The notes: generated by a model not told the origin, from the sequence alone. A DNA stretch of 64,000 bases from an uncultured Pelagibacteraceae bacterium (GCA_902546145.1 CACCIT010000001.1:62001-126000), one strand, 5' to 3'. Positions 53,718 to 63,763 are shown, numbered from the stretch's first letter. Numbers and translations: made by a program.

Positions 53718-54194
53718 ATGATCAAAATCACAAAAGCATTATTACAAAAAGCATTGATTGCAGGTTTTTTTTCAACAATCACTATAGGGGTACTTACAGT
53801 ATTAACTTACAAAAGTACTCTTGGATATTTTATTGCAGCATCATTTGGCTCATCCATGGTTTTATTGTTTGGATTTCCTGAAAGTCCTTTTGCTCAACCA
53901 AAAAATGTTTTCTTTGGACATTTGTTAACTGCTTTAGTGGGGGTGTTATTTGTTAATTTTATTCCACTTCCAATTTATATGAGTATTGCATTTGCAGTAG
54001 GTATTGGAGTGTTCTTAATGATTTTATTAAATGTTGTTCATCCTCCTGCGGGAGGAAATCCAATAATTGTTATTATTGGAAGTGCTTCTTATGATTATTT
54101 AATTAATCCAATTATATTTGGATGTATCATAATTTTGTTACTCGCAATCATAATCAATAAATATTTATTACAAAAAAACTATCCTTTAAAATAA
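53718..54194 (+). CDS. HPP-family integral membrane protein
   Basis: A 158-residue protein with four predicted helices. The name-giving HPPAGGNP motif is near residue 110, and 'FGFPESPFAQPKNVFFGHL' near 50 matches the family. Members in plastids and cyanobacteria transport nitrite; in the context of formate dehydrogenase, transport of formate or another small anion is a reasonable guess but unproven. No gap to the previous gene. Confidence 0.88.
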   Translation: MIKITKALLQKALIAGFFSTITIGVLTVLTYKSTLGYFIAASFGSSMVLLFGFPESPFAQPKNVFFGHLLTALVGVLFVNFIPLPIYMSIAFAVGIGVFLMILLNVVHPPAGGNPIIVIIGSASYDYLINPIIFGCIIILLLAIIINKYLLQKNYPLK

Positions 54195-54196
54195 TT

Positions 54197-55036
54197 ATGA
54201 ATTCAAAATATAAAGTTTTAAAGTATTCATCTAATAATTTTAAAGATGTTGATGATTTAGTTTCAATTGAAGAACCATTAGAGATTTCTTTAAAGTACAA
54301 AGAAAAAGATAATTGGGTTGAGCAAACTTTATCTATTACGATGAGAACTCCTGGTAATGATGAAGATCTTGTAAGAGGATTTTTATTTAATGAACAAATT
54401 GTAAAAAGTTTAAATGATATCGATAGCATTGAAAGTTATGGAGACAAAGTTGGTCAATATAAAATTCAAAATAAAATACTAGCAACACTTAATAATTCAG
54501 AAAATGTTAATATATCAAAAATTAAAAGAGATTTTTTAACAAACTCCTCTTGTGGTGTTTGTGGGAAATCTTCATTGGATGCGCTAGAGATAATTAAAAC
54601 TACAAAGACAAATGCCTCCGAACCTAAAATTTCAAAAGATGTAATTATTCAATCACCTGATATTTTAAGAGAAGGTCAGTCTGAATTCAGCAAAACTGGT
54701 GGTATCCATGCAAGTGGTCTATTTAATAGTGATGGAAAATTGATAGCTCTTAGAGAAGATGTTGGAAGACATAACGCTTTAGACAAACTTATCGGCTGTG
54801 CTTTGGAGAAAAACCAATTTGATCCAAAAGACCAATTTATTACGTGTTCTGGGAGACTTAATTTTGAGCTAGTTCAGAAGGTATTAATGACAGATATTGG
54901 GATTATGATCGGGGTTGGTGCGCCAACAAGTCTTGCTATCGATTTAGCTAATAAGTTTGACATCACCCTCATAGGTTTCGTAAAGATGGACAGTTTTAAT
55001 ATTTACACAAATAACAAAAAAGTTAAGGTGGAATAA
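54197..55036 (+). CDS. fdhD: Formate dehydrogenase accessory sulfurtransferase FdhD
   Basis: FdhD passes sulfur from IscS to the Mo cofactor to activate formate dehydrogenase. The 279 residues show 'TMRTPGNDEDLVRGFL' near 48, the catalytic loop C119-x2-C122 (SSCGVCGKSS), TGGIHASGLF near 175, and 'REDVGRHNALDKLIG' near 190. In an operon with the fds genes that need it. Confidence 0.96.
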   Translation: MNSKYKVLKYSSNNFKDVDDLVSIEEPLEISLKYKEKDNWVEQTLSITMRTPGNDEDLVRGFLFNEQIVKSLNDIDSIESYGDKVGQYKIQNKILATLNNSENVNISKIKRDFLTNSSCGVCGKSSLDALEIIKTTKTNASEPKISKDVIIQSPDILREGQSEFSKTGGIHASGLFNSDGKLIALREDVGRHNALDKLIGCALEKNQFDPKDQFITCSGRLNFELVQKVLMTDIGIMIGVGAPTSLAIDLANKFDITLIGFVKMDSFNIYTNNKKVKVE

Positions 55037-55052
55037 TAAAAAAAGGGTAATT

Positions 55053-56708
55053 GTGTCAAAAAATATAAGTAATTTATCTGGAAGAATAGGCCTAAAAGAC
55101 AATCTATTTAAGCAGATTTCAGAGAACACATTAAGTGAAAACCCACAAGATATTAAAGAAATTGCAAAAAAACATAACCTTGGAGTTTCAACACTTCACG
55201 GTGCTGAATCTTTTTATGAATTTTTAAGACCTTCACACAGAGAAAAAAAAGCTTTCGTATGTAACGGTAGTGCATGCATGTGTGCTGGTACTCAAGACAA
55301 ACTAAAAGATAAATTAAAAGAAAAATTAGGTGATGACAAAGTTGGAGAGATGTTTTGTCTAGGTCATTGTTATGAAAATCATGCATTTCACTATGATGGT
55401 GAAAATTATGCTGGAAAAGATATTGAAAAGATTGATCAAATTTTAAAAGGTGAGGAAATTAAACAAGAAAAGTTTTTTTCTAAGAGCTATGCAACAACAA
55501 GTTTTTTAATGGATGATAAATTATCATCAACAGATCAATTCAAAGAACAGTTAAGTAAATTTTTAAAAACAGATAAAAAGGAAATAGTAAAATCATTATT
55601 AGACTCAAACTTAACAGGAAGAGGTGGCGCTGGTTTTCCAACAGGAATGAAATGGGATTTCTGTAGTAAAGCAAAAGGTGATAAGAAATACGTTATCTGT
55701 AATGCAGATGAAGGTGACTCAGGAGCTTTTTCAGATAGATACCTATTAGAAGATCAACCATTAAAAGTTATTTTTGGAATGGTGCTGTGTGGATTTGTAA
55801 TTGGAAGTGATGAAGGAGTTTTATACATCAGAGGCGAGTATCCAAAATCTATTGAAGCGATTAATGGATGTATCAATGAACTTAAAAAATTAAATTTACT
55901 TGGTGAAAATATTTTAGGAACAGATTTTTCTTTTGATCTTGGAATTTGTATCGGTCAAGGTGCATATATTTGTGGAGAAGAAACAGCTTTGATAGCTTCT
56001 ATTGAAGGAAGAAGAGCTGAAGTAGATGTAAGACCTCCCTTCCCTGTAACAGAAGGATTGTATAAAAAACCAACGGTGGTTAACAATGTCGAAACTTTAG
56101 CAGCTGCAACTGGAATTTTATTAAATGGATCAGACAAATTTTCTTCAGTTGGAAATAAAAAGTCAGCTGGAACAAAACTAGTTTGCTTAGATAGCTTCTT
56201 TAACAATCCAGGTGTTTATGAAATTGATATGGGAACACCAATGAAAAAAATATTTAATGAAATTGGTGGCGGATACAAAGAACCTGTTAAAGCTTTTCAA
56301 ATAGGTGGCCCTTTAGGTGGGGTTGTTCCTTTGAGTGAAATAGAAAATTTAAATTTAGATTTTCAAGAGTTTACTGCAAAAGGTTTTATGTTAGGTCACG
56401 CAAGTGTAGTTAGTATTCCAAAAGATTTTCCAATGGCTGAATATATTCATCATTTATTTGAATTTTCTGCAGAAGAGTCTTGTGGGAAATGTTTTCCTGG
56501 AAGACTTGGATCTTACAGAGGAAAAGAAATGTTTGATCAAGCTAAGAAGAAAACAGCTAAAATTCCTTTAAAATTACTAGAAGAATTGTTGGTTACTATG
56601 CAAAAAGGCTGCTTATGTGCTCTATGTGGAGCGATCCCAACTCCTATTCAAAACATCCTAAAATACTTTGGTGATGAAATGAAAAATGATATGGTGAAAG
56701 ATAATTAA
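55053..56708 (+). CDS. fdsB: NAD+-dependent formate dehydrogenase, fused gamma/beta subunit (FdsG-FdsB)
   Basis: A 551-residue flavoprotein. Residues 1-125 are a NuoE-like thioredoxin-fold [2Fe-2S] domain with cysteines 70, 75, 102 and 106. Residues 150-551 are NuoF-like: GRGGAGFPTG for NADH/FMN near 190, NADEGDSGAFSDR near 220, 'GAYICGEETALIASIEG' near 310, and the [4Fe-4S] ligands ESCGKCFPGR and CLCALCGA near the end. It passes electrons from the alpha subunit to NAD+. Starts at GTG 55053. Separate fdsG is absent since its domain is fused here. The fdsA ATG overlaps its TAA by one base. Confidence 0.92.
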   Translation: MSKNISNLSGRIGLKDNLFKQISENTLSENPQDIKEIAKKHNLGVSTLHGAESFYEFLRPSHREKKAFVCNGSACMCAGTQDKLKDKLKEKLGDDKVGEMFCLGHCYENHAFHYDGENYAGKDIEKIDQILKGEEIKQEKFFSKSYATTSFLMDDKLSSTDQFKEQLSKFLKTDKKEIVKSLLDSNLTGRGGAGFPTGMKWDFCSKAKGDKKYVICNADEGDSGAFSDRYLLEDQPLKVIFGMVLCGFVIGSDEGVLYIRGEYPKSIEAINGCINELKKLNLLGENILGTDFSFDLGICIGQGAYICGEETALIASIEGRRAEVDVRPPFPVTEGLYKKPTVVNNVETLAAATGILLNGSDKFSSVGNKKSAGTKLVCLDSFFNNPGVYEIDMGTPMKKIFNEIGGGYKEPVKAFQIGGPLGGVVPLSEIENLNLDFQEFTAKGFMLGHASVVSIPKDFPMAEYIHHLFEFSAEESCGKCFPGRLGSYRGKEMFDQAKKKTAKIPLKLLEELLVTMQKGCLCALCGAIPTPIQNILKYFGDEMKNDMVKDN

Positions 56709-59476
56709 TGAGCTCAGAGAAAAGAAAAATTGCTTATATTGATGGAAAACCTTACGAAATAGGTCCTAATCATACATCTATTTTAAAATTCGTTAAAAGC
56801 TATGTTGGTGAAAAAAAGGTGCCAACTTTATGTGATGACCCTAACTTAGCACCATATGGAGCTTGCAGAGTTTGTTCAGTTGAAGTTGCGTTAGAAAAAG
56901 ACGGACCAACTAGAGTAGTTGCATCTTGTCATACACCTGTTGTAGAAAACCAGCACATATTTACTTCAAACGAAGCATTAACAAGTCTTAGAAAAAATAT
57001 TGTTGAGTTAGTTTTAACTGACCACCCTATGGAATGTGATACTTGTGAAGTAAACAATAACTGTGAACTTCAAACGGTTGCAAATGATTTAGGTGTTGCT
57101 GATCATAGATACAATAGTCCTAAGCAACATAAAGGAATTCCAAGAGATACTTCTCATGATTACATGAGAATGAATTTAGATAACTGTATTAACTGCGGAA
57201 GATGTGTCAGAGCATGTGATGAAATTCAAGGATCATTTGTTTTAACAATGAGTGGTAGAGGATTTGAATCTAGAATTACAACAGACAACGATATGATGTT
57301 TGGAGATAGTTCTTGTGTGTCATGTGGAGCTTGTGCTCATACATGTCCAACGGATGCAATTTCCGATGTATTCCAATCTAAGTCTGCAGCTGTAGATAAA
57401 AAAGTTAGAACAACTTGTTCGTACTGTGGTGTTGGTTGTAATTTAGAAGCATCTATTAAAGATGATAAGGTAGTTGCAATAGACACTCCTAAGCAAACAG
57501 AAGTAAACGCTGGTCACACTTGTATTAAGGGGAGATACGCATTTAGTTTTTATGAACACCCTGACAGATTAAAAACTCCATTGATTAAAAGAAATGGAAA
57601 GTTTGAAGAAGCAAGTTGGGATGAAGCGTATGACTTTATCAAAAAAGAAATGAATAGAATTACAAAAGAAAATGGACCAGATGCTTTTGCTGGAATTTCT
57701 TCTGCAAGATGTACAAACGAAGAAAACTATGTTTTCCAAAAAATGATTAGAGCAGCTGTTGGAACTAACAGTGTAGATTGTTGTGCAAGAATTTGTCATT
57801 CGCCTACAGCTTGGGGTATGCAACAAACATTTGGAACAGGTGCTGCAACTAACTCAACAGAAGATATTTATCATGCAGATTTATTTTTAGTGATTGGTGC
57901 AAACCCAACTAATGCTCACCCAGTAACAGGAGCAAAAATTAAACAGCAAGTGATGAAAGGTAAAAAATTAATTGTCCTTGATCCGGTGACAACTGAATTA
58001 GCTAAACTTGCAGATTATCATATCAAACTTAGACCAGGTACTAACGTTGCGGTTCTAAATATGATGTTACACTTTATTATTAAATCTAAACTTTATAATG
58101 CTGACTTTGTAAGAGATAGAACAGAAGGTTTTGATAATTTCTTAAAAGAAATCGAAAGACAGGATGTTGATCAGTTAGCAAAAGTTGCTGGTGTTGATAA
58201 ACAACTAGTTAAAGAAGCTGCAATTGCCTATGCAACAGCAAGAAATTCAATGGAGTTCCATGGATTAGGAGTTACTGAACACGAACAAGGTTCTAAAACT
58301 GTGATGTTGATTGCTGATTTAGCAATGATTACAGGAAATATTGGAAGAAAAGGTGTTGGTGTAAATCCACTTAGAGGCCAAAATAATGTACAAGGTGCTG
58401 CGGATATGGGTTGTCAGCCTCACCAAGGTGCAGGTTATTTTGAGGTAGCAGATGAAAACAATCAAAAATTTTATACTGAAAAATATGGTGTAACTCACCC
58501 TACTAAACCAGGTTTAAAAATTCCTCAAATGTTTGAGGCCGCAATCAGTAAAGAACTAAAAGGTTTATGGATTATTGGTGAAGATATAGTTCAAACAGAT
58601 CCAAATAGTGCACATGTTATTGAAGCAATGAACTCATTAGAGCTATTGGTGGTTCAAGAAATATTTATGAGTGAAACTGCAAAACTTGCAACTGTAGTTT
58701 TACCTGGAACTACATTCTTAGAAAAAGATGGAACTTTTACAAATACTGAAAGAAGAATTCAAAGAGTTAATAGAGCAGTTCCTCCATTACCAGGTACAAA
58801 ACCAGATGGACTAATTGTAACTGAGATGATGCAAAAATTAGGTTTTGATCAACCATCTTATGATGCAGATCAAGTATTAGCAGAGATTGCTGATGTGGTA
58901 CCATTCTTTAAAGGTGTTACTAGAGAGAGACTTGGTAAATTAGGATTACAATGGCCTGTAAAAGAAGATGGAACAGATACACAAATTCTACACACAGAAA
59001 CATTTAAACTTGGAAAAGGAAGATTGAAAAACTTTGATTGGAAAGAATCTAGTGAGATAGAAGCTAATCAAAAAGATTATCCATTAATTTTAACTACAAG
59101 TAGAGTTTTACAACACTACAATGCAGCAACAATGACAAGAAGAACAAAAAATATAAATATTGTTAATGAAGACGTTTTATTAATTCATCCTAAAGATGCA
59201 GCTCATAGAGATTTAAATACGGGTGATATTGGAAGATTATATTCTGGAAGAGGAGAAGTTGCTTTAAAAGTTGAAGTAACAGACAAAGTTAAAGAAGGAA
59301 TTGTATTTACAACATTCCACTTCCCAGAACATATGGTCAATATGGTTACTGGTCATGGAAAAGATGAAGAAACTATGTGTGCAGAATACAAAGTTTCATC
59401 AGTTGAAGTTCAAAAAATTTCTAATCAATTTAAAACAGAAGTTAAGCCAAAAGAACATCAAGCTGAAGTTAGTTAA
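56708..59476 (+). CDS. fdsA: Formate dehydrogenase alpha subunit, Mo-bisMGD, cysteine type
   Basis: A 922-residue NuoG-like/Mo fusion. Order: [2Fe-2S] domain with C42, C53 and C56; His-Cys [4Fe-4S] motif DHPMECDTCEVNNNC near 105-119; two ferredoxin clusters (NCINCGRCVRAC 159-170, SCVSCGACAHTC 202-213); the Mo-side cluster TCSYCGVGC (236-244); then the molybdopterin domain with C363-H364 in CCARICHSP. The codon at 363 is TGT, so no selenocysteine. The C-terminal dinucleotide-binding domain begins near 790. Oxidises formate to CO2 and, with the beta subunit, yields NADH. Confidence 0.95.
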   Translation: MSSEKRKIAYIDGKPYEIGPNHTSILKFVKSYVGEKKVPTLCDDPNLAPYGACRVCSVEVALEKDGPTRVVASCHTPVVENQHIFTSNEALTSLRKNIVELVLTDHPMECDTCEVNNNCELQTVANDLGVADHRYNSPKQHKGIPRDTSHDYMRMNLDNCINCGRCVRACDEIQGSFVLTMSGRGFESRITTDNDMMFGDSSCVSCGACAHTCPTDAISDVFQSKSAAVDKKVRTTCSYCGVGCNLEASIKDDKVVAIDTPKQTEVNAGHTCIKGRYAFSFYEHPDRLKTPLIKRNGKFEEASWDEAYDFIKKEMNRITKENGPDAFAGISSARCTNEENYVFQKMIRAAVGTNSVDCCARICHSPTAWGMQQTFGTGAATNSTEDIYHADLFLVIGANPTNAHPVTGAKIKQQVMKGKKLIVLDPVTTELAKLADYHIKLRPGTNVAVLNMMLHFIIKSKLYNADFVRDRTEGFDNFLKEIERQDVDQLAKVAGVDKQLVKEAAIAYATARNSMEFHGLGVTEHEQGSKTVMLIADLAMITGNIGRKGVGVNPLRGQNNVQGAADMGCQPHQGAGYFEVADENNQKFYTEKYGVTHPTKPGLKIPQMFEAAISKELKGLWIIGEDIVQTDPNSAHVIEAMNSLELLVVQEIFMSETAKLATVVLPGTTFLEKDGTFTNTERRIQRVNRAVPPLPGTKPDGLIVTEMMQKLGFDQPSYDADQVLAEIADVVPFFKGVTRERLGKLGLQWPVKEDGTDTQILHTETFKLGKGRLKNFDWKESSEIEANQKDYPLILTTSRVLQHYNAATMTRRTKNINIVNEDVLLIHPKDAAHRDLNTGDIGRLYSGRGEVALKVEVTDKVKEGIVFTTFHFPEHMVNMVTGHGKDEETMCAEYKVSSVEVQKISNQFKTEVKPKEHQAEVS

Positions 59477-59481
59477 TTAAA

Positions 59482-60927
59482 ATGACCATCGGTTGGCATT
59501 TTGATAATTCATATTCAAAACTATCAAAAACATTTAAAGAAGACATCAAACCTACACCCGTTCATGAACCTGAACTTGTTATTTTAAACGAAGAACTTGC
59601 TAAAAATTTAAATTTAAACTTTTCAGGAATAGATAAAAAAAAATTAGCTGAAATATTTTCAGGAAATAGTTTGCCTGATGGAACTAATTCAATTGCACAA
59701 GCATATGCTGGTCATCAATTTGGTCATTTCACGATGCTTGGAGATGGTAGAGCAGTTTTATTAGGAGAACATATAGATAATAAAAATCAACGTTTCGATA
59801 TACAATTTAAAGGTTCAGGAAGAACCTCTTTTTCTAGAGGCGGAGATGGAAGGGCTGCTTTAGGTCCAATGCTGAGAGAATACATAATTAGTGAAGCAAT
59901 TAACGCTTTAAATATTCCAACAACTAGAAGTCTTGCTGTTGTTAAAACTGGGGAAAAAGTAGTTAGAGAAAATTTGTTAAATGGAGCAATATTAACAAGA
60001 GTTGCATCCAGTCATATTCGAGTTGGAACTTTTCAATATATTGCAGCCACTCAAAATCTTGAGGATCTTAATACATTAGTTGATTACACAATTGATAGAC
60101 ACTATCCAGAAATTAAATCCTCTAAAAACAAAGCTTTAGATTTATTAAGTCTTGTAATGGAAAAACAATGTCAGTTAGTCATTAATTGGATGAGAGTTGG
60201 ATTTATTCATGGAGTGATGAACACTGATAATATGGCTATTTCTGGCGAAACAATTGATTATGGTCCATGTGCTTTTATGGATCAGTATGATCCAAAAACT
60301 GTTTTTAGCTCTATAGATAAATTTGGAAGATATGCTTTTTCAAATCAACCACCAATTACAAAATGGAATTTAGCAAGATTTGCAGAATGTCTGATACCAC
60401 TTATTGATAAAGATGAAGATACAGCAGTTAAAATTGCAACAGAGTTAATTGATAATTTTCAAAATATTTATGAAGAAAAATGGTTAAATATGATGAGAGA
60501 TAAACTTGGTTTATTTGGTGAAGATAAAAATGATCTAACATTAATTAATAAACTTTTAGATTGGATGAAAAATAATAATGCAGATTACACAAATACCTTC
60601 TGTCATTTAATGGGTGTTGAGATTGATGATGAAGTTTACAAAAATGATGATTTTAAAAGTTGGACTAATGAATGGGAAAAAAGATTAAAACTAAATAATT
60701 CATCTGACAAATATTTGGAACTGATGAAAAAAACTAATCCTATCGTTATTCCAAGAAATCAAAAAGTTGAAGAAGCTCTAGCTGATGCAGACAAAGGAAA
60801 TCTAGAAACAATGAATAAGCTTTTAAAAGTTTTAAGTAATCCTTATTCTGATCAAAAAAATATTATTGAATTTCAAAAGTCTACACTAATTGGTAAAGAA
60901 AAATATCAAACTTTTTGTGGAACTTAA
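59482..60927 (+). CDS. selO: SelO/YdiU-family protein adenylyltransferase (AMPylase)
   Basis: A 481-residue pseudokinase of the SelO family that transfers AMP to protein Ser/Thr/Tyr; known members act in oxidative stress. FGHFTMLGDGRAVLLGE near 77-93 and IQFKGSGRTSFSRGGDGRAAL near 110-130 carry the glycine-rich loop and catalytic Lys; 'GVMNTDNMAISGETIDYGPC' near 243 matches the metal-binding Asn/Asp segment. Its C-terminus ends in FCGT; no TGA is read through, so it is not a selenoprotein. It follows fdsA after 5 bases and may share its transcript. Confidence 0.92.
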   Translation: MTIGWHFDNSYSKLSKTFKEDIKPTPVHEPELVILNEELAKNLNLNFSGIDKKKLAEIFSGNSLPDGTNSIAQAYAGHQFGHFTMLGDGRAVLLGEHIDNKNQRFDIQFKGSGRTSFSRGGDGRAALGPMLREYIISEAINALNIPTTRSLAVVKTGEKVVRENLLNGAILTRVASSHIRVGTFQYIAATQNLEDLNTLVDYTIDRHYPEIKSSKNKALDLLSLVMEKQCQLVINWMRVGFIHGVMNTDNMAISGETIDYGPCAFMDQYDPKTVFSSIDKFGRYAFSNQPPITKWNLARFAECLIPLIDKDEDTAVKIATELIDNFQNIYEEKWLNMMRDKLGLFGEDKNDLTLINKLLDWMKNNNADYTNTFCHLMGVEIDDEVYKNDDFKSWTNEWEKRLKLNNSSDKYLELMKKTNPIVIPRNQKVEEALADADKGNLETMNKLLKVLSNPYSDQKNIIEFQKSTLIGKEKYQTFCGT

Positions 60928-62159
60928 TTATTAAATAATTTTTTGGTTAAAGAATAAACTGAAGAAATAAATATTAATGATATAATGAAAATTATATAAA
61001 AATCCAAACAATGTTTAGTGACTGTCGCAATTGGTTTGAAAAGTTTTAAATGGTTTTCATACATGTAAATTAATATTGTCGATATAAAAAATTTTCCACA
61101 CAAAGCATAATAATAAAAGCTATAAAAGGACTTAAAATTACTTAATTTTTTTTGACTTAGTATCCATGGAATTAAACCTAAAAAAAATATTTCTCTATAC
61201 ATATAATTAGAAAAACTAAAATAACAAACCAACACAATAATGGTTGATAAAATGTAGAGTCTATTTTCAAAACAATTTTTGCTGAATAATTCTTTTATTT
61301 TTTCATCCGAAAAAATAAATTTTACTTTTGAAAATAATGTAAAAATAATTGGAACTAAAAGAATTAATAAAATGAAAATATATTTTATCCAATTATAGTC
61401 TTTGCCATGAAATACAATTTTTATATCATTTATATGATTAACAAATCCTATAAAAGAAAAAGATAAAAAAGCTGACGCAGAAAATTGTTTTGAATTTTCA
61501 GATATTTTTTTCAAACTATCAATTTCAAAGTATAAAATAAAAAAAATAATGAGTACTAAAAATGTTAAATTTATTATTATTTTTTTTAAGTTCCTTTTAA
61601 ATAAAAAAATTATTGAACTAACTATGGGATAAAATTTAGTTATAGTTCCTAAAATGATTAAAAAATAATTTAATATTAAATTTTTATTAATAGATATTAG
61701 AAAGATAATTAAAAAAATTAAATTATCAATGTTAGCCCTCTCAATTACAAATAAAACTGGAATACTAAAAATAAATGGTAGTGCTGTTAAATATTCAAAT
61801 TTTTTTTTGAAATCAAAAAATGTTACGACTACATAAATAAATAAAAAATTAATAATTATAGGTAACACTAAATAATAAAACTTTGGAAATTCTTTTATTA
61901 ATGGAATATTAAGTAATATATTTCCATATACATGATACCTATTCCAAAAATCACATGGGTTCTCAATGTATACGTCTACTTTTGTTTTGCATAAATTAGC
62001 ACTTAAGATCACCGACCAATCAGCAAATATATTTATTACTCCATCTTTAACAATTGGGAAAAGTGTTGGATAAATAAGTTGTTTTGTAATGAGAAAATAA
62101 AATATTAAAGATATTATTGATGCAATAATGAAATAAGTTAAATTTTTTTTAAATTGCAT
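60924..62159 (-). CDS. Polytopic membrane protein, possible GT-C (GT87/DUF2029-like) glycosyltransferase
   Basis: A 411-residue protein with about ten hydrophobic helices. 'VIERANIDNLIFLIIFLISI' near 142 and 'ITKFYPIVSSIIFLF' near 174 recall the RGNxD and KxYP positions of GT87-type mannosyltransferases that use polyprenyl-linked sugars. A loop after the first helix contains DVYIENPCDFWNRYH. Very rich in Ile, Phe, Lys and Asn even for this genome, and without functional link to its neighbours, so it could be a gained gene. Overlaps convergent selO by 4 bases. Weak assignment. Confidence 0.45.
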   Translation of the reverse strand: MQFKKNLTYFIIASIISLIFYFLITKQLIYPTLFPIVKDGVINIFADWSVILSANLCKTKVDVYIENPCDFWNRYHVYGNILLNIPLIKEFPKFYYLVLPIIINFLFIYVVVTFFDFKKKFEYLTALPFIFSIPVLFVIERANIDNLIFLIIFLISINKNLILNYFLIILGTITKFYPIVSSIIFLFKRNLKKIIINLTFLVLIIFFILYFEIDSLKKISENSKQFSASAFLSFSFIGFVNHINDIKIVFHGKDYNWIKYIFILLILLVPIIFTLFSKVKFIFSDEKIKELFSKNCFENRLYILSTIIVLVCYFSFSNYMYREIFFLGLIPWILSQKKLSNFKSFYSFYYYALCGKFFISTILIYMYENHLKLFKPIATVTKHCLDFYIIFIISLIFISSVYSLTKKLFNN

Positions 62160-62168
62160 CAGTAAATT

Positions 62169-63272
62169 TTAGAGAACGTAAGGTTCTCTTCTGGCCGTTT
62201 TACCTAATACTCTTTCGACAGCAAAATCACTTATATCAATTGTTTGATACGAACCAGTTGTAATCAATTCAGTTAATGCTCTTCCAATACCTGGGGCTTG
62301 CATCAATCCTCTTCCTGTAAATCCAGTAGCCATATAAACATTATCGTACTTAGGATGTTTTCCAACTACAGCATTATTATCTAGTCTGTTACAATCATAG
62401 TAACCTGCCCAGCCTCCAGTTAATTTTAATTCTTCAAAAGCTGGTATTCTTTTTGCTAGTGCTGGCCAAACTAATTCTTCAAAATCATTCCATGCTGGCT
62501 CCAAGTCATCTGCCCCAAATACTGACAATGGTGATCCTGCTAAATACTCACCACCCTCTGGTCTCCAATATACACCTGTAGTTAAATCACCAATTAGAGG
62601 CATTTCTTTTATGTATGTTGGACATTTTACTCTGAACACTGTGTGTTTTTGAGGTTCAACAGGAATGTCTTCTAATAACTCTTTAGTCCAACAACCAGCT
62701 GCAGAAACAATTGTTTTAGCATTTATCTCTGATAGACTTTTAATCTCTCCTTTTATAAATTCTGCTCCAAGTTCTATTGCCTTACTTTTAAGTGCACTAT
62801 GAAACATGAAAGGATCAATCCAACCTTCACTTTGGTTGTCTGTGTAAGTAGCGGTCTCAACACCTTCATCATTTATATATGGAAATACTTTTGATAACTC
62901 TGAGCCTTTAATATTTTTTGTACCTGCATCACATTCTTTATGATTTTCTAAAGCTTTATATTGTTCTTCAGCATGTTCAGGACCAAACATCAAAAGGTAA
63001 CCATTGGTCACCATACTTGCTGTTGGATTAGGATTTTTTTCAGTTTTCAATAATTCTGGTATTTGAAAAATAAATTCTCTTGCAAATTTACCTAGGAGGA
63101 TATTTTCTTTTTGAAAAAATTGTCTTCTAAAACCTCCTAAAGACAAAGGAAATGAAGCTGTTTTATAAGTTGGATCTCTTTCAATGACTTTAACTTTTCT
63201 TCCTTCTTTTGAGAGAAAATAAGCTGTTGCCGCTCCGATTATTCCACCACCAACTACAACAACATCATCCAT
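62169..63272 (-). CDS. FAD-dependent amine/amino-acid oxidoreductase (DAO family)
   Basis: A 367-residue flavoprotein starting MDDVVVVGGGIIGAATAYF, with the FAD-binding GxGxxG loop and 'IERDPTYKTASFPLSLGG' near 40. 'GWAGYYDCNRLDNNAVVG' near 300 and 'MATGFTGRGLMQAPGIGRAL' near 325 are typical of the sarcosine/dimethylglycine oxidase-like DAO group. I use ATG 63272; the longer reading adds an unrelated 18-residue stretch. Substrate unknown; the presence of creatinase 12 kb away makes sarcosine attractive but unproven. Two bases after tspO. Confidence 0.85.
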   Translation of the reverse strand: MDDVVVVGGGIIGAATAYFLSKEGRKVKVIERDPTYKTASFPLSLGGFRRQFFQKENILLGKFAREFIFQIPELLKTEKNPNPTASMVTNGYLLMFGPEHAEEQYKALENHKECDAGTKNIKGSELSKVFPYINDEGVETATYTDNQSEGWIDPFMFHSALKSKAIELGAEFIKGEIKSLSEINAKTIVSAAGCWTKELLEDIPVEPQKHTVFRVKCPTYIKEMPLIGDLTTGVYWRPEGGEYLAGSPLSVFGADDLEPAWNDFEELVWPALAKRIPAFEELKLTGGWAGYYDCNRLDNNAVVGKHPKYDNVYMATGFTGRGLMQAPGIGRALTELITTGSYQTIDISDFAVERVLGKTARREPYVL

Positions 63273-63274
63273 AA

Positions 63275-63742
63275 TTAATTCAATATTATCAAACTTGTAT
63301 TCAAAATTAGAGCAAAGCAACACCAAAGTAAATATGGAATCATTAAATACGAGCTCATCATTGTGACGCGTCTATAACTTATGATTAGATTGATAATAAA
63401 TGCAATTAACACAACTAATACTAATAAAGCTAAAACCATGTTGTGAAATACAAAGAAAACTATACTCCAAGTTGCATTGAAAACTAAATGAATAAAATAA
63501 ATATAAACTGTATTCATCACTTTATTTTTAGAATGCCAGTACATCCAAATAGAAATTGTCATCAATAAATATAAAATTGTCCATACCGGACCAAACACCC
63601 AGTCTGGTGGATTAAAAACAGGTTTATTTAATAAAGAATACCAAGGCTCCTTGAAAGTAAATGTAGCTAAACCTCCAATTAATGAAGCTGAAAATGTAAT
63701 GATAAGAAATAATATAAATGTTACAATTTTATTTTTTAACAT
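63275..63742 (-). CDS. tspO: TspO/MBR-family protein
   Basis: From ATG 63742 a 155-residue protein with five helices. Motifs KPVFNPPDWVFGPVWTILYLLM near 36-57 are the porphyrin/cholesterol-binding TspO signature; 'LVFNATWSIVFFVFHN' near 86 is also characteristic. TspO binds tetrapyrroles and modulates stress responses; in marine bacteria it is often near light- or pigment-linked genes, of which none is seen here. It precedes the FAD oxidoreductase. Confidence 0.93.
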   Translation of the reverse strand: MLKNKIVTFILFLIITFSASLIGGLATFTFKEPWYSLLNKPVFNPPDWVFGPVWTILYLLMTISIWMYWHSKNKVMNTVYIYFIHLVFNATWSIVFFVFHNMVLALLVLVVLIAFIINLIISYRRVTMMSSYLMIPYLLWCCFALILNTSLIILN

Positions 63743-63763
63743 AATGTTTACACATAACAAAAA

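Noticed and set aside
57794-57796. Selenocysteine in formate dehydrogenase or SelO
   Set aside because: The Sec-equivalent position of the dehydrogenase (residue 363) is an ordinary Cys codon, and the SelO-family protein ends in FCGT with a normal stop.
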